DNA from: Tilletia caries
Lineage: Eukaryota; Basidiomycota; Exobasidiomycetes; Tilletiales; Tilletiaceae
DNA: 64,000 bases
NCBI GenBank assembly: GCA_032718865.1
Contig: JALUTQ010000026.1
Span: forward strand, 496,001 to 560,000
Direction of reading: 5' to 3'
Under the pieces are notes generated by a model that worked only from the letters and a program-made list of their open reading frames with translations, did no database searches and was not told the DNA's origin. Shown piece after piece: positions 21,175-32,271 of the stretch (position 1 is its first letter; each line of letters starts with the position of its first letter). The position numbers and the translations under genes are program-made.

Positions 21175-23046
21175 TTCCGATGCCACCACATTCAGCGCCG
21201 ATGGTAGAGCATTAAGCTCGTCTTCCCATACTTGCGCCTCAAAGGCACCGATCGCTGGGACGCCGTTTGCGTACGACGCACGCCCAGAGTCTTTGCCGCA
21301 TGTGTGGACCATGCTCGGCGTCGGAGGAGCCGCGTTTGCTTCTGCAGCGAGGGCTCGAGCAGTAGAACCGGGCTGAGCTTGACCTTGGCCTTGCGTTTCT
21401 TGATTCTGCTGACAGTCCGATACTCGGTGTCCTGTCTTCTTGCAGATGAAGCAGGCACCATTGAACGGCCGTCCATATCCTGCTTTGCGCCTTGCAATGA
21501 ACTGACGCGCAAACTGGGCAGCGAATGCCTGTATGTCCTCATCGTCGCCATCAGTTTCGAGGTCGAATTCGTCGAGGCCCTCTTCGGCAAAGTGGGCCGA
21601 AGGGCGAGACAGAGGCGGAATGGGACGTGCTGTGGGCCCACCACGACGCCGGTCGTCGAAGGCGTCAAAAGACTCTTCTGTCTCTGCCAGGATGCGAAGC
21701 GCCTTCTCGAACGTGAACGCCTCTCCCGCAGCCTGGCGAGAGACGACACTGTCTCGTGCAGTCTGGAAACGAAGTCGGAGCCCCGCGAGGAAGAAACCAA
21801 CTTGCTTTGTTTGATCGAGATTTTCACCGGCCGACTGGAGTTCCAGGTAGAACCGGCGAAGTCGCTCACCAAACTCCTTGACGGACTCATCTTCACGTTG
21901 GCGATGTCGGCCCATTTGTGCAATCAGTTTGAGCGCTGCGTACCCTTGATTGGGGACAAGCCAGACCCGCAAGTCCCTGTAAAAGAAACTGCCTCGGAGT
22001 TCCTGTTCCGAGGTGGTTTTGAGTAGGAGAGACTTGACCCCTGGCTCGGTGCAGGACTGTATGACCTGCCCGAGCTCGAGATCGAGCGCCTCATCGTAGT
22101 CTGGATGAGACGAGTAGTCCGAGGGGTCGAGGTAGCGGGGTCCCCATATGGTCCCTTCGAGGATCCCGATGGCGCCGGGCACGGTGCCGAGCAGACTGTA
22201 AATGCTCGAGCGCCAGTCGGACCAGTTCTCCATTGACAGTTTGGTGATGATCTTCACCATGTCCCAATTGACTCGTCGATACGGGCGCCCGCTGTCGGTT
22301 GCTACCGATTTGGCTGGGGCGGCAGTACCAGCGAGAGTGTCTTCGATCGCGCGCCTCCGCATGGCGAGGTAATCCTCAGCCGTCTTGCGGGTCGCTTCGC
22401 GATCGACCTGCTCGTCCGTCCAGCTCGCATTCACCGACCGGTAGTAGTCCTGGTGAATTACAAAGAGGTCTTCCTTCACCCCTTTGAGTGTAGGGTCGGA
22501 GTCTCGAGGGGCCGATCGATACGGGGTCGGGACACCCCTTTTCTGGGTCTGGGGAAGGGTTTGCCCACGGTGAGGCGCGGGGATCGCTTGAGGCGGAAGG
22601 GGGAAACCGGACACGCCCATGCTGATCCGTCCGCTAGCGTATCGCCTCTCCTGATCCAGGACCACTGGGGTCAAGCCGAAGGGACCTCCGGCATGACCGG
22701 GCTGCAGGACCGGAGGAGCAGCGGGGTTCGGGCCCATTGTGGGCTGATGCTCGGGGACACGAGGGGCGCCTTGACCTGCGATTCCGCCTGCGGTTTGACC
22801 AGGAGGGGTCATGAGGGCACTTTCCTCGTATGTGAGGGCAGAGCTCGTGACCAGGTTGGCGATGGCGGCCCTCTGAGTCGCCAGATCGTGCCGCTGCGCT
22901 GCGAGGTCTTGCTCGACTGCCGAAACCCGCTCTCGGATGTCCGTTACCGCGTTGAAGATGTCCGCCAGGGAGGGCTGGCGCTGCGAAGCGTTGTCAGCGC
23001 CGGTCGCGCCTGGGCGGGGTGAGGTTGTCTGGTCCTGGGTGGACAT
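21172..23046 (-). CDS. Copia Gag polyprotein
   Basis: Starts at ATG 23046, 47 bp inside the 5' LTR boundary, and runs 624 codons to a TAG at 21172-21174. The N-terminal ~100 residues include a heptad-like segment (VTDIRERVSAVEQDLAAQ). The middle is proline-rich. Residues around 270-480 match a copia-type Gag (WRSSIYSLLGTVPGAIGILE, LRLRFQTARD). The zinc knuckle is CFICKKTGHRVSDC (C-x2-C-x4-H-x4-C). Upstream codons in the same frame reach into the LTR, but the start at 23046 gives a normal Gag length. Gag packages RNA into virus-like particles. Confidence 0.9.
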   Translation of the reverse strand: MSTQDQTTSPRPGATGADNASQRQPSLADIFNAVTDIRERVSAVEQDLAAQRHDLATQRAAIANLVTSSALTYEESALMTPPGQTAGGIAGQGAPRVPEHQPTMGPNPAAPPVLQPGHAGGPFGLTPVVLDQERRYASGRISMGVSGFPLPPQAIPAPHRGQTLPQTQKRGVPTPYRSAPRDSDPTLKGVKEDLFVIHQDYYRSVNASWTDEQVDREATRKTAEDYLAMRRRAIEDTLAGTAAPAKSVATDSGRPYRRVNWDMVKIITKLSMENWSDWRSSIYSLLGTVPGAIGILEGTIWGPRYLDPSDYSSHPDYDEALDLELGQVIQSCTEPGVKSLLLKTTSEQELRGSFFYRDLRVWLVPNQGYAALKLIAQMGRHRQREDESVKEFGERLRRFYLELQSAGENLDQTKQVGFFLAGLRLRFQTARDSVVSRQAAGEAFTFEKALRILAETEESFDAFDDRRRGGPTARPIPPLSRPSAHFAEEGLDEFDLETDGDDEDIQAFAAQFARQFIARRKAGYGRPFNGACFICKKTGHRVSDCQQNQETQGQGQAQPGSTARALAAEANAAPPTPSMVHTCGKDSGRASYANGVPAIGAFEAQVWEDELNALPSALNVVASE

Positions 23047-23092
23047 GCTGCTTTGGATAGAGTCTGTAAGGGGACAAGGAGCGGAGCTACCA

Positions 23093-23351
23093 AGTTGAGA
23101 ATCAGGGCTCCGTAGTAGCGCGCAGAGGCTATAGGGCAATCTCAGACGTACCTCAGTCCAGTGTACTTGGATCAAAGGTTTGTGTCTGTCTAATTGCGTA
23201 AAGTAAGAGGTAACTCGTAAGGAGTGTGGGTGCGCCGAGAGGACTGATGTCTTTGGCGGTTCGGCTCATTTCACTGATCATCCTCCACGTCCTCCCGCTC
23301 ATCCTCGATCACCAGTCACCACCGGTTGATCCCGAGCGCGACTCTTTGACT
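23093..23351 (-). repeat. 5' LTR of the copia element
   Basis: 259-bp partner of 16863-17121. The primer-binding site adjoins its inner edge on the minus strand. Confidence 0.9.
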
Positions 23352-23945
23352 TTTTTTTATTTAGATTGATAGAAATGATAGATACAGTCTTCCTGATCAT
23401 GGATGTCAAGGTTTGAGAGAGAAAGAGCCAGAATTGAGCGAGATTCATAAGGGCAAACTCGGCGGCTACTTAGCACCCCTGCGCGCGAGCCACATATCGA
23501 GCCAGAGCTCGCCAGCGCCGCTTCTCGCAAGCATCAAGCATCACACGCTAGTCAATGACACTCTCACGTATTTTTCTGTAATAGCAATCATCTGTGAGAA
23601 ATGCATTCTACCTTACTTAGTAGACTCGGACAGCTCCGATCACTTCCTGCGCCCGACCACGACCATGTTGTCCGGTACAGGGGGAAACTATGTCATTTTT
23701 TTTATTTCAATACATGGAAATGGTAGCTACAGTCTTCCTGATCATGGATGTCAATGTTTGGGAAAGATTGAGCAAGAATTGAGCGAGATCGATAAGGGCA
23801 AACTCGGCGGGGAAGAAGTACCCCTGCGCGCGACGCATATATTCAGGCAAAACTCAAATATGGCGCTGTTCCTGCGCTTCAAATTTCACACACTAGTTTA
23901 TCACACTCTCGCACATCTTTCTCACAAGACCGGAGAGAGATTGAG
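23352..23945 (+). repeat. Tandem array of the ~343-bp unit, right half
   Basis: It resumes in register after the copia element: subtracting the 6,494-bp insertion plus duplication gives a 344-bp spacing to the previous anchor. It contains about 1.7 further units, the last diverging after 23900. Bases 23946-24169 hold nothing recognisable apart from possible PX-gene 5' remains. Confidence 0.8.
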
Positions 23946-24169
23946 TCAGAGTTGCGGGAGATCCAACTGTGTGAAGTATGCTGTGTAGGAATACGTGAGG
24001 TTGCATTTGGAAACCTTTTCTCGGCCGAAAGAAATCGCCCAAGCTTTGTTCCAATTTCTAACAACACAAATAATGGATTTGGGAGATGGCCACAACCTTG
24101 AGTCTGGGGAATACCTCTGGACTCTAAAAGGCCAGGCCGGTCTCGATACGCCTGTGCTTTCCCGTCTGC

Positions 24170-24251
24170 GCGTACTACCTCAAGAAGGCTCTCATTCGCT
24201 TGCAGATCGAGAATGAAGTCAAGACGCTTGCAAAGAGAGATGCGTATATGC
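24170..24251 (+). pseudogene. PX/PXB-domain protein gene, upstream exon (5' part lost)
   Basis: The frame AYYLKKALIRLQIENEVKTL, then AKRDAYM, matches the start of the PXB region of fungal PX-domain proteins. The exon ends at ATG C|GT (donor GT at 24252). The expected sequence before AYYLKK is shifted by about a dozen bases, and no start exon is recognisable, so the 5' end is probably damaged. It is separated from the rest of the gene by an original intron of 77 bp plus the chromovirus. Confidence 0.55.
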
Positions 24252-24330
24252 GTCGCCCCGTGGACCCTTCTTTCACCTTACCCTGTTACTTACTGATCCA
24301 CTTCGGCTCCTACTTTGTTTTGCTCCAGAC

Positions 24331-24710
24331 TGTGGCGTTAGGAGTTTAGGACTGTCTTCCTCGAGATCGAGGGCAGGGGAAGGTTGTGAAGAGAGAGAAC
24401 GATGCGTGACTGCGATTCTAAGCGTAACTGGTGGTGAGAAGGAAGTACATTCGACTGGATCGTCCGTGATCTCGACCCTTTTATCGTCCATCGTCCTGTG
24501 TCCATCGTCTTTGACCCCCCGCCCGCTCGGACCCATCTGTAAGTCCGCACGTCCCAACCCTGCTTGCCGCCATGCCCCCCATCGCCCCAAGGGTCTCATC
24601 CCTGATAGGAATCTCGTTCCTCCCCCTCCTCCAACCTCTCAGCGATATCTCGACACCTCATCCCCGTCAGACAACTCATCTCGCCCCGACAAGTTTGTTC
24701 CAACGCCACA
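24331..24710 (-). repeat. 3' LTR of the chromovirus
   Basis: 380 bp, matching 39723-40095 except for a small extra AGTTTAG-type segment near 24342 and a few substitutions. Confidence 0.93.
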
Positions 24711-25176
24711 GCCGCCCCCCTCCGAATGTCCAAAGTCGTCCTCGACTTTCTCCACTAACCCTTCGTCTCCATCTCCATGTCCCTCAACTGCCGTGCCCTC
24801 TCCTCCGCAATACCAAGCACCCATTCCCTCCCCTTCGTCAGCCGACTGATCCCCTTCTCCGCCTTGATCTTCTGAACGAAGTCTCGGCGGGCCCAAATGC
24901 ATGCCGGGCAACCGTTCGTCGCATTGCCAGGTCGGTTCGATACCCCCTGCCCACTTGACCAGGTAATCGAATCGTTGACCGTCGATGAACTGTGTTGGCC
25001 GACGACCGAGAAAGGCGGAGACGCGACGCTCGGTTCGGGAACCCTCCTCCGTCGTGCCGACGAGCGGTCTGGGCGTGACAGTCGTGGGGTCACCGTGGAA
25101 GCGTTCGAGGGCTTGAACAGGGAACACCGGGTGGGCCTTGAACCAGGGAGGTACTTCCAGCTGGTAGGTGCCGGGT
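24711..25176 (-). CDS. Chromovirus Pol C-terminus with chromodomain (separated by nested element)
   Basis: Minus-strand frame downstream of the nested gypsy. It continues the integrase tail (PPWFKAHPVFPVQALERF), then a chromodomain-like segment RRVSAFLGRRP, RFDYLVKWAGG and PTWQCDERLPG. YLVKW-x-G is the chromodomain core. The stop lies in the LTR (24639). It is in the proper place to complete the pol that breaks at 32945. The acidic C-tail is low complexity. Confidence 0.8.
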
Positions 25177-25509
25177 TGTGCGAACACAATGGTTCGGTAG
25201 AAGAGTGTCTTACCTGTAGCTAAGGCTAAACAAATGAGAATATGCAATGACGGATCAATTCTAAGCGAGAGGGGGAAGTGGGGCGCAGCCGCTTATATAC
25301 AAATGAGGCGCAGGAGAGAAAAAAGCCGGTGCGGCTGATGAAGGAAAAAGAGGAAGGAAAAGTGGGACGTTGCGTAACGATTCTGGAGCAGTGAGTGAGG
25401 AAAAGTGTTGAGGCAGGAAAAGTGTTGAGAGCGATCGGGGATCGGAGCGGAACGGATCGGGAACATAGAGAACTGAGAAGTGAGTAACTATTGGCTGCTC
25501 GCCAGCACA
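25177..25509 (-). repeat. 3' LTR of the nested gypsy element
   Basis: 333 bp, almost identical to 32607-32939 (differences near 25180, 25321 and 25483). The inner neighbour on the minus strand is a purine tract GCCGGTGGGGA. Confidence 0.95.
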
Positions 25510-28500
25510 TCCCCACCGGCAGAAGACGACCGTCCCTGGTCGATGGGTAGGCGGGAAAGCGCATCGGCATTGGTATGGCGCGGTCCTGGTCGATAGACGA
25601 ATCGAAGATTCCCGAGATGGGGCATCATCGATGTCCTGCAACGCGTAATCGTAGGACCGTATGGGATATTTGTATGAGAGCGCAGCATGCGTTCCATGCA
25701 AGGCCCGGCGACTGTATAACTGTGCCCACTGTAACTGTAGGTAAGTTGACTTAATAAGTCATAACTGTAACTGTACTGTAGGCGGCGGAGCCGAAAAAAA
25801 AATTAAGTTGACTGTAACTGTAGGGCCCGGGCCCCGGGTACAGTCAACTGTACAGTTGATTAAGTTGGAATTTTTTCGGGCCCCAAACTGTTCAAACTTA
25901 CCATGACTCACTATACAGCACTGTTTAAGTTGAAAAAAATACCTGGCAGCCACTTTCAGTTTGAGAAAACACTTACAGCCACTGACAGCCACGTACAGTT
26001 ACTTACAGTTGACGTACAGTTACTTACAGTTGACGTACAGTTACTTACAGTTGAAAGGTAAAACTGTGACTTAAAATACTTTTAAGTTACAGTTACTTTG
26101 AGAGTTTTTTTTACAGTAACTGTGAGTGACTGTTACAGTGACTTAAACTGGGATTGGAGGTCCGTGCGCGACGAAAAAAATACAGTAACTGTAGTAACTT
26201 AAAGTCACTTAATTGTAACTGTAACTGTACTGTAGGCGCTGGCGGTAAGTTATAACTGTAACTGTACTGTACTGTATACCCAAAATGGACAACTGTAAGT
26301 AACTGTCCGAGCCTTGGTTCCATGGGCGAGTGGTCTGTAACAACCGTCGTGAATGCACCCTCGAGCAAATGGGCCAACTTGTTATAGGCCCAGGCGAAAC
26401 AGACCAGCTCCAGCTCGGCCGCGACGAGCTTGGACTCAGCGGGCGTTGTGAGCCGGGAGAGAAAGGCTATGGGCCGCTCGGTGAGAAGGATGCGATCAGG
26501 GCCGTCCTGAACCACACGAGGCCGAGGAAGCGGGCCGCGAATCAGGTCCTTCAGCTCGTCAGACGGCGTCGACGACTGGACGGTCCCCATGATGAAATCG
26601 TCGAGGGCAGCGGGGTGACGTCGGACGCGAGGCGGGAGAGCAGGAGCAGGATCCGCAACCGAGTCCGGTGCAGACGGAGCCTCCTGGATCAGAGACGAGT
26701 CCGACGAGAGAGCCGCATCCTCCGCATCCGCCACACGTGTATCCGGGACGACCGCAGTCCGATCAGCAGCAAATGGATCGTCGTCTGTCGACTCAAGATC
26801 GAGCTGTTCAATGCTGAAGACCGGGTCGACGCTGAGGTGAGGGGGAAGGGCGAGGCGAACGCGATGAGCGGACAGAACTTCCTCAACGGGGAACGGTCCG
26901 AGTTTACGCGCATCGAGTTGGTCAGAGACGGCGCCCGCGATGGGCCGATCCCGAAGACGAATCCAAGCAGACATGCCTGGCACGATTAGGGCCGGAGTCG
27001 TACGACGTGAGTCGTAGCGGCGCTTCTGTTCAAGTCGAGCCGTAGCGATATGCTGACGGGCTTCGGCCAGACGATCCTGGGCCGCCGACAAGCGTTCTTC
27101 AAAGGAACCCACGCCGAGGTGTTCTTCTGCGTCGAAGATGGCGTGGACCACCGTCGGGTGGCTGATGAACACCAGGTCAAACGGCCGGTGTCCCGTCACC
27201 GACGACGGACTGCTGTTGATGGCCAACTCCACCGAAGGCAACAGGCGACGATCCCAATGGGCCTTCGACGGAAGGGCCATGACCTGGAGGACGCGATGCA
27301 CAGTTTGGACCACGCGCTCGACACTGTTCGCCTGCTGGTGGTACGGGCTGGATGGCGTGCTGACGGCGCCCAGGGACGCACACAGAGTCGACATGACCGA
27401 ACCAGACACCCGAGCTTCGGAATCCGAGGCGATACGACGAGGGCGCCAACCGAACCGAAGCACACGATCGCTCACGATGGCGGCCACCCCCTCGGCAGTG
27501 ATGTCCTTGGCACACGGCTCGAGAATGACCAGGCGCGAGAAGAGATCCTGGATGATCAGAGCCGCGTCATTGCCAGCTCTCGAACGGGGGAACCCGTAAA
27601 TGAGGTCGAGGGAGATGTGGTCGAAAGGCAGGGATGGGTCCTTAGAGATGTCCAGAAGCCCAGTCTTTGGGGAGGCCTTCGTCTGCCGGCATTGGTCACA
27701 ATGCTTGACCCATGCGCGAACCGCCGTCGATAGCTGAGGTCGCCAGAAGTGGAGTCGAACGGCAAGGAAGGTCTTCCAAAACCCGAAATGACCACCTTGA
27801 TCATGGGCGTGTCGCAAGACTACGGGGAGGCCGGCGGCCGGAAGCGCAATCCTGTCGTCGCCGCGGCGGACGAGTACATCCTGGCGCAGTATCTATTCGT
27901 CATCCGGTGCTGGACAGTCCCGTGCGCGACGCAGGATCGGCGCAAAGTACTTGTCGTCGGATAGCCAAGCCGTCCACCGATCGCGAGCGATGTTGGCGGG
28001 CAGATGGTGCACAGACAACGTGTTGAGGTGTGCACCAACAGGGCTGACGGGGATCGGAGCAGGTGTGGATGTGACCTGATGGAGGATGGCAGCCAATGCC
28101 CCCTTCGATGCGTCCGTGTACAAGATGTACGAGCGGGAAGGATCGGGGTGGGCGAGCACGGGCGGGTTCGCGATGGCCGCTCGAAGAGCCTCGAAGCTGG
28201 CCTGTTGGTCGGACCCCCACGACAACGGCACCTTGGCCGCGGACACAGCTCGTCCCTCGGCGTTGACAAGTCGGGTGTTGCCGTCGGCCGATTCATATCG
28301 CCAACCCTTCAACAAGCGTGTGAGGGGAGCCGCAATCGCAGCAAAGCTCGGAATGAATGCGCGATAGTAGCCGAAAAGGCCGAGTGCGTGATAGAGTTCT
28401 TATAAGGTGTGAGGTCGCGTCAGGGTCTGGACCGCGTTTGCGCGATCCTTCCAGACGGCGACGCCAGTGCCAGATATCTTCTGACCAAGCAAGGTGAGAC

Positions 28501-30397
28501 TGGGCACCGCGAACGTGCATTTGGCGGGGCTGAACCGGAGGCCGATAGCCTCAGCATTCCGCAGAAGCGTATCCAGCGCGCGAAGATGCTCATCGAGATC
28601 GTCCGTGGCGATGACGGAGTCGTCGATATAGACGACGGCTTGTTGCCAACGTAAATTCCCCAGGACGTTGTCCATCATGCGTTGGAAGACCGCCGGGGCA
28701 TTCCTCAAACCGAAAGGAACCCGCTTGTATTGGTAGAGCCCCCTGTGACAAACAAACGCCGTTTTCCACCGATCCTCCGGAACCACACCGAGTTGATGGT
28801 ATCCTCTGATGGCGTCCAACGAGCTGAACCACTTCTTCCCGCAAAGGGTCTGAAAAATGGCGTCAATGGTGGGGAGCGGATAGCGGTCGGGGATCGTGTT
28901 GGAGTTGAGACGGCGATAGTCGACGCAGAACCGCCATTTGCCGTTCTGCTTTATCATCACAACAGGAAAGGAAACTGGGCTCTGAGATGGTTCAATGACG
29001 TCCCAATCCAGTAGTTGCTCGATAGCAGCGTCCATGGCCGCCTTCTTCTCGGGACTCGCGCGCCGAGGAGGTTCGGGCGGTAGACTGGTGTCAGGTTCGA
29101 GCTGGATGGCCATATCGTGACCTTCAATCCGCCCCGGTCGACCGTCCAAAGCAAAGGCAGCGGAATGATTGCGCAACATTTGCACCACGGACGGATGAGC
29201 GTTCCCTTTGGAATCGAGGCCGACCCGATAGACGTCGTCCACGAGAATCGTCTCGGCATCCTGAGTCAATGAGTTGACAGGCGAGTCAATCTCATCAAAC
29301 ACGTCGAGAGGGATATCAGCGTCCTCGGGGTCAACAGCAGCTGTGGTGCCGACGGGGAACGGGTTGGGCTGAGAGGGGACACCGAGGTGGAAAAGTGCGC
29401 CATCATCGGAGATGCGGTCGCCCACTCGCGCTGCGACGGCGTCAGCAATGATAGTACCTTTCTCCAGCTCGAACGTCGCCGTGCCGTGGTTCCCGACCAA
29501 GATGTGGCGGACGGCTCCATGATGCAGGAGACCGACGGGACCTACAAGGCGGACGGACTCGTCCGGAGTGACGGAGAGCCGAGGGGCGACGGTGTAATCA
29601 ACCCCTGGGGCCAGACACGCAGCATTCACGGCAACCCAAGTCTGGAAGCCGGGTGGCAACGAGACGGAGGAGGAGGATCCGAGCTCGGCCGTCGTAGCAT
29701 AGGGCCCCGGCACCCGCTCACGGACCTGAAACGTGTATCGATCAATCCGTCCGCGACCTCGAGTCGGGGAGATCGATATGTCGTAGGCCGTGATGAAGTC
29801 GAGGCCAAGGCATAGGCCGGGGGGAAAATCTGGGAGGATGTGGAAATCCTGATCGAACTCCAAATGAACATGTTTGCCGTGAGGATCTGTCGCGTGAAGG
29901 AAGACGGGAAGGGTTGCCCATCCGAGTGTCATCGAGTCACCAATGCCTTTGACCCGCATGGGTGAGCCGATCGGCGAGCCGCCCATCCGTTTGAGCAACG
30001 AGGCGTCGATGCATGACAACGTGGCCCCCGTATCCAATAAGGTTGAAAGAGCACGACCGTCGGTATCGTTGATGCGGATGTGGGCGGTCAGAGGAACCTG
30101 GGCTCTATACCCTTGACCCGTGCCAGTGGCTGCTTGTTTTGGTAGGACCACCACGTGTCCAAACGCAAGTTTTGGCTGGGCCAACGGAGGAACAGTCTCG
30201 TTGGGGTGAACCGGACGTGGCGTGGAGAACACGGGTCTATCCGTCAAGAACAATGTCCCTTCAGGCGCCGAAGCCGTTGCAGACTCGCTGTCGGACTGAT
30301 GCAAACCCGGATCACGAGCAGCAGCATCAGAGGAGTCATCGTGATTTGTAGCAGTCTGATTGAACATGGAGGGCGCTGGGCCAATCTCCGTGGAAGT
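25510..30397 (-). pseudogene. Gypsy pol: protease, RT, RNase H N-part, integrase, RNase H C-part
   Basis: One continuous frame from the splice acceptor (exon starts 30397) to the LTR once the MITE is removed. It is broken only by stops at 28400 (TAA where CAA is expected) and 27893 (TAG where CAG is expected). Protease: LLDTGATLSCID near 30030. RT: RFCVDYRRLNS to VVYIDDSVIATDD near 28625. RNase H starts with SYILYTDASKGALAAILH near 28100 but is then interrupted by the integrase. The integrase has HAHDQGGHFG, CDQCRQTKAS and the core LDLIYGFPRSR. After the integrase tail the frame resumes RNase H at QDGPDRILLTERPIAF, LELVCFAWAYNKLAHLL, VVTDHSPME and NADALSR. Usual gypsy order is complete RNase H before integrase, so this arrangement is abnormal. 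Confidence 0.85.
25691..26324. mobile_element. hAT-type MITE, ACTGTAAC family, inside the gypsy RNase H
   Basis: Element body 25699-26316 (618 bp). It has an 8-bp target duplication GTTCCATG (25691-25698 and 26317-26324) and terminal inverted repeats CAAGGCYCGG. It is filled with ACTGTAAC/GTTACAGT and TTACAGTTGACGTACAG-type words in both orientations, including three tandem copies near 26005-26055. It has no coding capacity. Removing it with one duplication copy restores the RNase H frame. Confidence 0.9.
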
Positions 30398-30480
30398 CTA
30401 CAATGACAAGAGAGAGAACACAATTGAGAACGGGAATGATGGGTGATGTATGCGGGAGGGAATGCTTAGTCGCGACTCAC
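30398..30480 (-). other. Predicted intron at the gag/pol boundary (83 bp)
   Basis: On the minus strand the last gag codon TCC at 30481 is followed by GTGAGTCGCGAC-TAA. The interval ends in a pyrimidine-rich stretch and CATTGTAG. The next exon starts ACT-TCC-ACG-GAG and is in phase with pol. The gag stop is inside the intron. The same structure, same phase and nearly same length occur in the related element at 48670-48751. Confidence 0.75.
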
Positions 30481-32271
30481 GGAGGAGGATGCGGACTCCT
30501 GAGTGCCCTGATTTTCCTCCTTTACTTCCTCCTGACGTTCCGCCGTGTAAAAGCTTGACGTGCCTACGACCACTTCGTCCTCGAACGGGTAGTCATCGTC
30601 CTCGTCAACGGTGAGGGTCCGGACTTGAGGAACGAGATGCGCGTGTTCGAAGTTGAAGTGGTCTCCTCCGCACTTCCCGCAAGGACGGTTGAGAACCATC
30701 GGGACCGATCGACCTTCGACTCGGTACTTGCGAGGCTCACCGTTGCGTGCCGGAATGACACGAGATGGATCGTAGGCAGCAGCCATAGCTGAGATGGCGG
30801 TCGTCGCAGGCGGAGCCGCGACTGGGGTTGCCGCTGTCGGAACTGGAACGGGGTTCTTGACAGCGAGAACCGGCGCAGAAACCGAGCGCGCCATGGTCTG
30901 TTGCTGAGTGAAGCGACCAATGGCCGACGACGAGCTCTGAGCCGGCGTGGATGGGGACGAGGCGGTATGGAGGAAGATCCGATTCATGTCGCGCCAGGAG
31001 AACTCCCATCGTCCGAGCTCGTGTTGGAGATCGTCGAGCGTAGCTTGGTTACGCGGAAGTCGTAGCATGGTCTGGAAGCTGGTGGGCAATGCATCGACAA
31101 TGTCGGTCACCAAAGCTTCGTCGGGTTGATCGAAGCCGAATGCTTGACGAAGCTGCCGAACTTTGTGGAAGTAGAAGGCCAGGGCAGTCTCTGTTGCCGG
31201 CGTCCATCGACGCTCACGCGCTTCTCGGCGTTGTTGAGCAGTATTGATGGGGAAAGCCTTCCTCATCGTGGTCGACCAAGCTTCGAAGGACGTCAGAGAG
31301 CTTGCCGTAAAGTCCTGGAGGCCTTCGTGTCACACGGCTGCCTCATCGGTAAGAGCGATGGGCAACGCACGCATGACAGCGGCGGTCCAGGCCGCGGAGT
31401 TGTCTGATCGGATCACGTCGCGGACGCGACTGAGGAAGGCCTCCAAGCGAGTCGGATCGCCGGAGTACTTGCCGAGGAACTCCTGTTTGCATGTGAGCGG
31501 CTGTCCGGGACGTATGTTGGGAGCGGGAGCAATGACAGGACCGGGAGGGGTGTCCGGCTGGACGACGTGTCGAAGAGGACTCTCGTTGGACGTGTCTTCC
31601 CCGTCCACCGCAAGATCGCCGTCGTGAGCGTCTTGGGAGGTGACAGACCCGCTGTCGTCGGCAGCGCCCATAAACTCCTGGACCTGGATGCCGAGCTTCT
31701 TCATGGCCAGGCGGATCTTGCGCCGCTCTGGAGTCGTCATTGCCTTGAAGCGATCCAGAGGGGTGGATCCCGACGGTGACGGAGTGGTGAAGAGCTGGGA
31801 GCGAAGAGCATGCGCCTGGATGGGCGAAGATTGCGGTTCCGTCGACCGTGTGGCCTGATGAGGGAGGATCCGAGGCGGACGACGCGTCACGAACGCAGGA
31901 GTCGTTGGCGGGTAATCCGCTGGTCCCATCGGCTCGAGGAGCTGAGTGGAGGTGTTGGCCGCACGCTCGAGGTTCCCGGAGATGTCCTCCTCCTCGTCTT
32001 CGGCCGTGCCGCGCTGAATCTTCTCGACCTCGCCAAGTCGCTCGTTGAAGCCATCCAATCGAGACGCCAACTCGTCCCGCATGGCCCGTATCTCGCCAAT
32101 GATGGAGCTGTGCATGATGGCGGACGTGGGGGGCTGTGTGGGTGGGAGGATGATCTCGGGCGATGCTTGACGGTGAGGTTGAAGTGCCGCTGCTTGGCCT
32201 TGGCCGCCGTGTCCCCCGCGTCGACCACGTCGTCCACGAACGGATGAGCTCGTTGAGGCCTGAGAACTCAT
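30466..32271 (-). pseudogene. Gypsy Gag (one nonsense codon)
   Basis: ATG at 32271. The frame runs through to the predicted donor at 30481 (unspliced stop at 30466), broken only by TGA at 31330-31332, where the relative has Trp (WHEGL). The N-terminal ~120 residues are charged and low complexity (GRRGRRGGHGGQGQ) with a coiled-coil-like part (ELASRLDGFNERLGEVEKI). The retrotransposon-gag fold is at FLGKYSGDPTRLEAFLSRVR to FGFDQPDEALVTDI and LRLPRNQATLDDLQHEL. Near the C-terminus is CGKCGGDHFNFEHAH, a possible non-canonical zinc box, shared with the relative. Confidence 0.88.

Larger units (their letters stand above)
16863..23351 (-). mobile_element. Ty1/copia LTR retrotransposon with two LTRs, inserted in the 343-bp array
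   Basis: Element of 6,489 bp on the minus strand, with near-identical 259-bp LTRs at 16863-17121 and 23093-23351. The apparent target duplication is TTTTT (16858-16862 and 23352-23356). It is weak evidence because it lies in a T-run, but the array continues in register across the element. A primer-binding site TGGTAGCTCCGC directly abuts the 5' LTR (minus strand, just below 23093). A purine tract (GCGGGAGGGGG on the minus strand) precedes the 3' LTR. Order is gag, PR, INT, RT, RNase H, as in copia. LTR near-identity suggests a recent insertion although pol has frameshifts. Confidence 0.93.

Noticed and set aside
16330..23945. CRISPR-like interpretation of the repeated units
   Set aside because: Units are 343 bp, contiguous and without spacers, in a eukaryotic context.
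16419..23988. Possible repeat protein encoded by the 343-bp tandem array
   Set aside because: The unit length is not a multiple of three and homologous boxes are read in different frames in successive units.
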